NCBI RefSeq assembly: GCF_010894435.1
Contig: NZ_JAAIXZ010000030.1
Location: 60,191-124,190 of the forward strand
DNA: 64,000 nucleotides
Direction of reading: 5' to 3'
Source of the DNA: Pyxidicoccus trucidator
GTDB lineage: Bacteria > Myxococcota > Myxococcia > Myxococcales > Myxococcaceae
Positions within the stretch are counted from its first letter, which is position 1, and each line of letters begins with the position of its first letter. The position numbers and the translations under genes are program-made. Below are positions 59,501-64,000 of this stretch, one piece after another. The notes under the pieces are model-generated. The model was given only the letters and a program-made list of their open reading frames with translations, did no database searches and was not told the origin of the DNA.

Positions 59501-59810
59501 ACAGTGGGTAGTCGATTCCCGCCTTCTTTAGCAGAGAGACCGTCTTCGGGTGCAGTGGCCGCTCCATGGTGCGCTGCTTGGTCGAGGGTGCCTGGAGGTC
59601 GGCAAGCGTCTTCCCCGGGCGGAATGGGAACGCGGCTTGAACGAGTAGCGGGGCGAATAGCGAGAAGCCGTTGTCGCTGCTCCAATGCCTGCGAAGAACG
59701 TTCGCGAGAGGCCCGGGCCGTACTCCAAACACGTCGAGCAGGAAGTCAGCGTAGCGGCCCTGCAGTGCGTGATAGGCTTGGTAGCCGTCGAACTGGTAGT
59801 GCTTGCTCAT
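53508..59810 (-). CDS. druE: Large DEAD/DEAH helicase, Druantia DruE-like
   Basis: 2100 residues from the ATG at 59810, which overlaps the stop of the preceding gene (ATGA). Helicase core: Walker A SAGTGSGKTEAF with Lys130, LVTNFSMLEYMLIRP near 240, the DEAH box in MMVLDEAHVYAG near 282, and in the second half SSTTLEMGVDIGG near 1040 with PGPANYWQRAGRAGRR. Cysteine clusters suggest zinc sites: CAECGAPY, CLQCN, CGHFEDHNAPPVACEICGHP near 1383 and CQRCGF near 1525, the last two in a DUF1998-like part. The C-terminal 300 residues are unassigned. Size, DUF1998-like region and the single large partner match DruE of Druantia type III, an anti-phage system. Related DrmA/DrmB and DpdJ helicases of DISARM and Dpd are alternatives, but their companion genes are absent here. 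The N-terminal 29 codons of the open frame are upstream of the real start. Confidence 0.78.
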   Translation of the reverse strand: MSKHYQFDGYQAYHALQGRYADFLLDVFGVRPGPLANVLRRHWSSDNGFSLFAPLLVQAAFPFRPGKTLADLQAPSTKQRTMERPLHPKTVSLLKKAGIDYPLFEHQVDTIRAASHGETVVLSAGTGSGKTEAFVIPLIDRLFWDHEEGRDDLSHPGVRAVVVYPLNALVNNQVDRLMAMLGEQDEIKFAYYTSRLKDTWRSAKNSYERRGKPIPPKCQIIDRATLRGLDGGDDRPKGPPHVLVTNFSMLEYMLIRPSDRTIFEPENLFYGEYPRLKMMVLDEAHVYAGAQAAEIHMLLRRAAQRFGTKLEAVQGFATSATLAQGESEGRAVLDEYASRMFAKKSGVKSVEGRRYLPAEACPPRQVPELRAPTTLAADQQLIAAELRTLEYDGAGNPSALLRDAALANTAWKACEALGLVIEAERAQLPAEIADCPALLLHHVYATHPRLTELRVWLSEQEELPDIDQVAAKMYGPADPSEQRRRATDAILRLGSLARLDAKRHPFIPIRMHALVRAPTGVWVDPRPSEAKVVEGWPWGPVTSLAPSGDPAESPRTQLGVCAECGAPYLVAHRVGKAKELRIEKADKSARLAVRPKEGSEYVLCVGETCVPVEFAVLGAADRHGRSPMTCLQCNTVATRLRPLLLSPRAALGAVVDMVYPHLGEMPPSSAEQEFRPGGGRRLLTFSDSRQEAARIAAVVESTHDTGVNRQLIVTALRAEGGKATVKELARALGQDNLLLERAASRGLKQSESLEYLGLLSIYEELARPPSRANTLETLGIVEVVYPNLPPCPSEALPYFGSDKVWKDFVAQLIDFARSRGVVSKPSTDEPEAEEMLGHFLPNTIGNKLVWSTAEDLPDEDESETDDEDTGRDIPMYPRRRPEIGRMYEYTARVRERLKMPDSMGVDSLLSLAWSALTQHAEQGCKWLRLKQDKLQIDLSRLELRLHDQPPLVDVDSGRVYFRSVGGVVPAPNCPRTLAPMNDDERVLWAARHSVRRILEDPLLGLHSVEHTAQIGVDSLEGEEGAFRRGERNLLASSTTLEMGVDIGGLTFVMLTNVPPGPANYWQRAGRAGRRADGSSMVLTLALNRPHDQLVFTSPRRFLHSEMTPPQVRLDSPPLLLRHVNASLLAAFFEEVVERDGAGSPMRAFGTVDEFLFRSAIGCGGMDKQLAGKLDLQSEDPLAHAFERWLDRLDDDSSVTPQIRDLTQGTTLATYSISELAASCSKAIARAVEAVRRDYDVLKDQRARELQKGESARDETFLAALAHQERVLLVETLIACLARNCFLPRFGFPLDVVHLDTKWKFRKKKDKGEHNDEDEPKQQEEPLDLRMERALDIALSEYAPGSEIIAGKKLHRVAGVVRNWLAGDESSVVQHFYLECVKCGHFEDHNAPPVACEICGHPTVFQEELASATETTGRRRRKKKAAEEEETPLEAGEVPPSLVRRYMRPSGFAVKAGRRPRRVGSEIDRMPSPRVTVRASNSIGLVDILPAGVIGGFTANSTVFVRSEGRSERPGGPGFGFAICQRCGFSEPEELFDGPLPKAFVEHDRLRGFRPCEGQGTWRHAVLGTSMTVDAFRLRLTKEFRPAVLPNEEEAFFHTLAAYLQLVAARRLQIDPRTLHAAVATWQDASLSNGHDGVSAREAIVYETSGSGMLRHLMDDPVALLRDVVAMLEKDNEAQIIRFDTQFLAARGMLRVDLLRAHFLDPARKMLLDAANPLEKHKAAVLRGRGPLLAAIELVEDTGSELGLQAAEIAGDALAAGGLLRTVKRRALDSEKHVPRLLLSRLPDASGKNDEDAVVAVHLRRLIESDVHIRVAAAADRKALGEDVWQVFSNGPTRAAAIGGVQTTGSDGPRFGSAWLDGCAPIEAKPEAAKEAWSRFAERWGRGQPVTVDDLTPKSPNACPLVEIAKGVINPDLVYAWRLLRSHIGDLNQLGKVTRLAYNDRHLGKSAIAMWMLGELLQRFAYAPNAKGMIWTRETEGYDGQAKTSDELFKLKKAPGNLGPKQSEMLAKWCSVEAGKKGLGLRFERRFELEHPRKLVIEFAPGGKHSSLKVLFDSGLDWAECKSVVGPWTQGPFQARTTHMSIYVDLPVGDELIALGV

Positions 59811-62800
59811 GTTGCGCTTTCCTCCGCTGCCCAGCGGTTGAGCCAGTAGTCGAAAAGAGTTGGCGCGCTGCGCTGCAGCACCCGTACGTCGTCCCAAAGC
59901 TTCGGAAGCACAGGACCGCCTGCGCGCCAGCGATGGACGCGCTCGGTCACGTGAACGACCGCGTTTTCGAGTGCGCGTGCATCGGGTGGCAGCGCCTGTT
60001 GCCAGATTGCGTTGAGGCGGGGATGCACGCCTCCGGAATCGTCGTCACGAACGATGAGACTCCGGAGGTCGGGATCGTCTGACAACTCGGTGTGCTTCCG
60101 CCGAATCTCTACCAGGCCAGCAAGCCGGCCGCTGGCCGTACTGCTGGTGGGGTTTCTCATCCCTTCGGCTTCGGGACTACACACCGCATCGATCTCGGCG
60201 CTGCTGAGCAGCCTCGGGGCCTCGTGGATCGGAGCAAGAAGCACTGCGACGTCCATGTAGTGATCCCTCGGGTCCCACTTAAGAAATGCGGGAACGAGCA
60301 GCCCCGCGTGCCACTCGGCGATCCTCCGCAAGGCGACGACAAGGTCGGATGGCTCGACGCGATGGAAATCGGCGTAGCGGACGCGGGCCAATGGCCAATC
60401 GAGCTCGCGGAAGACCGCTTCGACGTCGTCGGACTCCTCGGTGGGCGCGACGAGGGCGCCGAGGCGCAGATGCGTCATGGCATCCGCGAGATGCTCGGCA
60501 ATTTTGAACCAGCGCGTGCCATAGCGGCGGAGCGTTTTAAAAGTGTCGAAGACCCACTGCTCGCGGTGCTTGGCGAGGCGGCGCTCGATCGCGTCGCGCC
60601 AGAGTTCCCGCTTGCGCTCGGTCCCATCCCAGAGCAAGCGTTCGAGCAGGCTGTACTCAGGCGGCGCTGGCGGGCGGCCAACGTGAGAGTAGAGCAATCC
60701 CATACCGGCGATCCGTTCTGCGCCAGAGAACGCGGTGACCTGGTACGGACGTCCGGGGGCAGGGACGGGTACCTCGTAGAGGATGCCACTCTCGTCGCGA
60801 GAGACGACTTCCGCCTCAAAGCGCTGCGCGGGCATCCACGGCGCCCATGCGTTTACGAACTCGATGTGCACAGGGGGTGAATCTGAAAGCTTGGTACGCG
60901 CGTACCAGGTGCCGGCCCGCAGTTCAGGGATGACGTTCAGGCGGCGAGCAGTGCGCCGTGTGAAGTGCAGCATCTCGGAGAGCCAGTTGCCCACGTGCAC
61001 ACGGATGCGGAGACCACCGTCGCCAACTTGGAGGATGCGCCGCGGTAGCTCGGAGTAGCGGATGAAGCGGTGGCCGGTCGAGTCGAGATACCGGACGAAG
61101 ACGGCTTCGCCTGCAACGATGCGGACGCCGGCTCCCGGGGGGCCGTCGATCTGAAGGCCGCCAGTGCCAAGGAGCAACTCGAACCCACGCTCGTCGGTCG
61201 CCTCGGCGTCAGCCGCCGGTCGAACCTCCACGCGCGGCGGGTAGGCGCCGATGGAATACACACCGCGCAGGTCGGCACGCTGCCAGAAGACGCCGATTGA
61301 GAGCTTGCCGTGAACCGAGGGGTTTACGGTCAATGCGCGCGTGTGCTCGTGTGCATGCGTGAGCAGCGACAGCTCGTCGCCGGAAATGGCGATGTGCGTG
61401 CCGAGAGCGTCGGACCTCGACGTGAGCGCGGTGCCTTCCGGCACGATCACAAAGTGAGCGATGCCACGCCTTCCGTCCGCAGACACCTCGAGCCGGTAGC
61501 GGCCGGGAATCGCGGCGAGCCTTTGCGCGGGCCTGACGAGGCGATTGCGCAGAGCACCGGACTGCTCGCCTGCAGGACCAGTGAGGAGATAGCTGAACGT
61601 GCGGATGTCGCCCTCGACGAAGAAGCGAGGGAAGCGCGAGTAGACGGCGGCGCGACCGAACGCCAAACCGGGAACATGGGGCGGCTCGAAGACGATGCGA
61701 AGCGGAAGCGCCTTGGGATCGAGTGACCACTCCTCCGCCGAGCCATCGGGGCAGTACATCGTCAGCGTTTGTGCGTGTGCTGGAAGCGTGCACGCCCATG
61801 CGTCCAGATCGGCGAGCGACCGAGGCTTGAAGCCTTCCGGGGCGTCGAGTCGGTAGCCAGGCGCGCAGACCAGGACGACCGAGGAGCCGGCCGGCGCTGT
61901 GGAGAGCTGCGCTCCGGTATCCGTGTCGAAGAGGGCCACCGGCTCGGCCGGTGCCTCTACCTCCATGTACGGGACTTCGAATTCGCCCTGAGCCTCGAAG
62001 GCGAGGATGGCAGCCGGAAATTTGGTAGCGCGCGGCAATGGCAGTGACGACGAGCCGGGCTCGCGCTCGTATCGATCGCCTTGGCGCAAGTAGGCGACTG
62101 TGATGGTTCCGTTCGCGAAGCCGAGTAAGATGCGCTGCTGCTCGGGGCCGGCGTCGGGAACGGTGATCAGATTGGGCAGGCGCAGTACGAGCCGATCCAG
62201 TCCATTCTTGCTGTCCCAGCGCCACTCGGCCTGCGCCGGGGCCTGCACCGTAGTCGCGGGTGGAGCCAGGCGGGCTGCGAGAGCGCGGGCCGTTTCCTCG
62301 TCCGGAGCGCCGAGCACTTCGGTGAGCGCACTGCGAGCGAGCGGGATAGCGGCGCGCTGGGCGAGGAACGACTTCACCTCGGCGAAGCGTTGCAGATGCT
62401 CGGCGAGATCAAGGCACGTGCCTTCGTCGCGAAGGGCCGAGCGCAGGCCTTCACGCACCTGCAGGAGCTTGGCGTGGTTCGCCATCCAGGCTGAGATCGC
62501 CTGCAGATCGGCTTGCGCCAGCGATTCCCAGCTCCAAGAGCGTTCGACTTCGTCCGTGAGCGCCTCGAGCAGCGGCCAGAGCGCGCCGGAGTGCAGCAGC
62601 ATGGTTTCGAGAACACGGCGTGCAGCTGCACGGGAGCGCATCAAGCGTACGCCCCAGACCTGGCGAGCTCCGACCTCGATGGCAGACCAAGCGTCGGTAG
62701 TCATGTACTGAGCGAGCTGGTCGATGCCGAGCTTGACGCCGACGTTCGCGTATTCGAGGCGTGCGTCCGGATTGTCTTGGAAGAGCCGCTGAATCGCGCG

Positions 62801-63001
62801 CGCGCCGGCCAGCAGCATTGCTGCGCCCCAGGCGACCTTGAACTCGTCACGGAGCCTCTTGACCTTATGAGCGCGCTCGCCGACCCACACGTTGAGCTGG
62901 CCGAGCTGCGAGTCGGTCAGCTGGAGTGTGGCGAGATTGTCGCCGGGCTCCCATCCCGGCGAACTCGCCTTGATTGAGTTTAGGAACTGTTCAATGCGCA
63001 T
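59807..63001 (-). CDS. druH: Druantia DruH-like partner of the helicase
   Basis: 1064 residues, the first gene of a two-gene unit. It has no recognised catalytic motif. The N-terminal 250 residues are helical (LTDSQLGQLNVWVGERAHKV, AWGAAMLLAGARAIQRLFQD). The middle is beta-rich with Ig- or sandwich-like spacing (RLEVSADGRRGIAHFVIVP, VRIVAGEAVFVRYLD). The C-terminal 300 residues are helical again, with many Trp and Arg residues (RKRELWRDAIERRLAKHREQ). There is no signal peptide. It resembles in size and helical start the YjiT/STY4851 family that I associate with DruH, but that is recollection, not a search. The start ATG at 63001 follows GGGGGCGGGA. Translational coupling to the DruE-like helicase (4-base overlap) implies a fixed ratio of the two proteins and a shared function in phage defence. 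Confidence 0.6.
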   Translation of the reverse strand: MRIEQFLNSIKASSPGWEPGDNLATLQLTDSQLGQLNVWVGERAHKVKRLRDEFKVAWGAAMLLAGARAIQRLFQDNPDARLEYANVGVKLGIDQLAQYMTTDAWSAIEVGARQVWGVRLMRSRAAARRVLETMLLHSGALWPLLEALTDEVERSWSWESLAQADLQAISAWMANHAKLLQVREGLRSALRDEGTCLDLAEHLQRFAEVKSFLAQRAAIPLARSALTEVLGAPDEETARALAARLAPPATTVQAPAQAEWRWDSKNGLDRLVLRLPNLITVPDAGPEQQRILLGFANGTITVAYLRQGDRYEREPGSSSLPLPRATKFPAAILAFEAQGEFEVPYMEVEAPAEPVALFDTDTGAQLSTAPAGSSVVLVCAPGYRLDAPEGFKPRSLADLDAWACTLPAHAQTLTMYCPDGSAEEWSLDPKALPLRIVFEPPHVPGLAFGRAAVYSRFPRFFVEGDIRTFSYLLTGPAGEQSGALRNRLVRPAQRLAAIPGRYRLEVSADGRRGIAHFVIVPEGTALTSRSDALGTHIAISGDELSLLTHAHEHTRALTVNPSVHGKLSIGVFWQRADLRGVYSIGAYPPRVEVRPAADAEATDERGFELLLGTGGLQIDGPPGAGVRIVAGEAVFVRYLDSTGHRFIRYSELPRRILQVGDGGLRIRVHVGNWLSEMLHFTRRTARRLNVIPELRAGTWYARTKLSDSPPVHIEFVNAWAPWMPAQRFEAEVVSRDESGILYEVPVPAPGRPYQVTAFSGAERIAGMGLLYSHVGRPPAPPEYSLLERLLWDGTERKRELWRDAIERRLAKHREQWVFDTFKTLRRYGTRWFKIAEHLADAMTHLRLGALVAPTEESDDVEAVFRELDWPLARVRYADFHRVEPSDLVVALRRIAEWHAGLLVPAFLKWDPRDHYMDVAVLLAPIHEAPRLLSSAEIDAVCSPEAEGMRNPTSSTASGRLAGLVEIRRKHTELSDDPDLRSLIVRDDDSGGVHPRLNAIWQQALPPDARALENAVVHVTERVHRWRAGGPVLPKLWDDVRVLQRSAPTLFDYWLNRWAAEESAT

Positions 63002-63116
63002 GTTCCCGCCCCCACAACGCCTGTCGGCAATGTCAGCGCGAACTACGGGAATGCTGCTCGAGCGTTCTCAAGTCTCACTTGCGAGCGCTTGGTGGTCAAT
63101 GCGTGATTAGGGACCC

Positions 63117-63894
63117 TGGGACGCGGATGACCTAGCCCGGCTCCTCAAAGCAAGCCGGAGCTGGGTCTATCAGAGGGCCCAGGCAGGGCAGCTCCCGTGC
63201 CTGAAGATTGGCAGGCTGCTGCGCTTCGATCCTGCGGCCATCCGGCGTTCATCAAGGGGCAGGGGCTCCGTTATCTGGCAAGTGGCGCCCTCGCCCGTCG
63301 GCAATGATTACAAGATCTCCAGGGTTTTCAGATGGATGGACTCTTTGACGGGTTCTATCTACCGCAAGAGCGACAGGTGGTACGTTCGCGTCAAGGACGG
63401 CCCTGGCCGGAGGCGCGACACCGCCCCCAGGCCACCACGAAGACCGAGGCGAAGTCACTCCTGCATACCTGGAGGTTCAGGCCGACCGCCAACGACGCGG
63501 CCTGGAGCCCTGCCCAAGCACAGCAAGCAGGTCACCTTCGGGGAGGCCCTGGACGCGTGGAGGACCGAGGTGGGCAGCTGACTCCGCTCCACCACCATCA
63601 TCGACTTCGGCGAGAAGCACCTGCGCGATAAGCTGGGGTCCCTGCCCCTCAAGGACGTCGCGCCTGGAGATGCTGCTCAACGCGAAGCTCGGAGAACTGT
63701 CTCCCGCGTCCCGCAACCACCTACGCGCCCTCCTCCACCGCATCTTCGAGCTGGCGATCCGGCGCGGTCTCTTCACCGGTCTCAACCCGGCCAAGTCCGT
63801 CCCGCGCGTCAAGAAGCCGAAGAAGCTCCCGCAGTACCTCAAGGCCGAGGAGGTCCCGCTGATGCTCGCGGCCCTAGAGCGCCAAACAGGTTAG
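63117..63894 (+). pseudogene. Decayed excisionase-HTH and tyrosine integrase remnant
   Basis: An HTH_17 domain (DADDLARLLKASRSWVYQRA) runs in frame from 63117 but has a stop just upstream at 63108 and no start codon. The same frame continues into the integrase N terminus (GSIYRKSDRWYVRVKDGPG). The coding frame then shifts near 63420 (TTKTEAKSLLHTW), returns near 63500 (VTFGEALDAWRTEV), meets TGA at 63579-63581, and continues (STTIIDFGEKHLRDKLG) until another shift near 63665. The core-binding domain follows (LNAKLGELSPASRNHLRALL) and the beginning of the catalytic domain (YLKAEEVPLMLAALER). It then stops at 63894 before the catalytic Arg, His and Tyr. So the gene is dead, but shows that an integrase once moved this region. 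Confidence 0.82.
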
Positions 63895-63901
63895 TGGAAC
63901 C

Positions 63902-64000
63902 TCAGGCCGCAAGCCGCCGCTTCTCGTCGATGCGGCGGTGGAGGGTCTCCAGGTTCTGGAGAGCGCAGAGCCTGCGAAGGTCGAAGGTGTTCTTCCGGGT
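63902..64000 (-). CDS. Unidentified reading frame, C-terminal fragment, possibly of an insertion sequence
   Basis: The last 32 codons of a minus-strand frame enter from the right edge and end at TGA (63902-63904): FDLRRLCALQNLETLHRRID and then EKRRLAA. It is rich in Arg and Leu and likely helical. It begins about ten bases from the point where the integrase remnant is cut off, as expected for a transposase ending close to the tip of an insertion sequence. I do not recognise the family, and the gene could also be unrelated. Confidence 0.4.
   Translation of the reverse strand, partial: TRKNTFDLRRLCALQNLETLHRRIDEKRRLAA

Noticed and set aside
53508..63001. DISARM or a BREX/restriction system
   Set aside because: No methyltransferase, PLD nuclease or PglZ-like gene lies nearby; the only partner is one large protein of unknown fold.
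63282..63631. Two overlapping short plus-strand frames as separate genes
   Set aside because: Each carries only part of one integrase sequence; joined across frame shifts they give a single tyrosine recombinase, so they are parts of one pseudogene.

Overview
The window is a high-GC (roughly 70% over most of it) bacterial chromosome segment that looks myxobacterial, probably a Cystobacterineae genus such as Myxococcus, Corallococcus or Pyxidicoccus. The reasons are a myxochelin-type siderophore locus, a plant-type (class II) DAHP synthase inside it, a TonB-like domain fused to the front of the siderophore receptor, and long NRPS/PKS genes.

Region 1 (1-16.9 kb) is a myxochelin siderophore locus. 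It holds the 3' end of the 2,3-dihydroxybenzoate-AMP ligase, the isochorismatase/aryl-carrier protein, the NRPS MxcG (C-A-PCP-reductase, lysine-type A-domain code), a DAHP synthase that feeds the shikimate pathway, a TonB-dependent receptor, a surface lipoprotein, an ExbB-ExbD-TonB energy complex, an MFS exporter, the aminotransferase MxcL, and a convergent ferri-siderophore reductase (SIP family). Two Fur boxes, each matching the classical 19-mer at 16/19 positions, frame the uptake part. One overlaps the start codon of the receptor gene.

Region 2 (17.0-43.8 kb) looks like a second biosynthetic cluster for a glycosylated lipopeptide. It has a GMC-type FAD oxidoreductase (divergent), a family-1-like glycosyltransferase, a KS-AT-KR-ACP polyketide synthase without a loading module, a 4543-residue four-module NRPS ending in a thioesterase, a membrane GT87-type glycosyltransferase whose start overlaps the NRPS stop, an EntS-like exporter, a SAM methyltransferase fused to an unrecognised beta-rich N-terminal half, and a small Fe(II)/2-oxoglutarate-type oxygenase. 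A-domain codes read by hand suggest residue 1 unknown, residue 2 valine-like, residue 3 Glu (or Gln), residue 4 Ala or Gly. I do not recognise a known product for this layout.

Region 3 (43.9-52.9 kb) is a two-gene minus-strand unit: a 523-residue protein with an NlpC/P60-like Cys-His pattern and coiled-coil segments, then a 2478-residue protein with two LamG-like domains and about eleven copies of a 29-residue helical repeat. Neither has a signal peptide. The function is unknown.

Region 4 (53.2 kb to the right edge) looks like a mobile defence island, by eye less GC-rich than the clusters. It has a small excisionase-type HTH gene, a translationally coupled gene pair (1064 aa and 2100 aa) matching the layout of Druantia type III (DruH + DruE), and a badly decayed excisionase/tyrosine-integrase remnant that is truncated next to an unidentified reading frame at the edge. 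I saw no rRNA, tRNA or CRISPR array.
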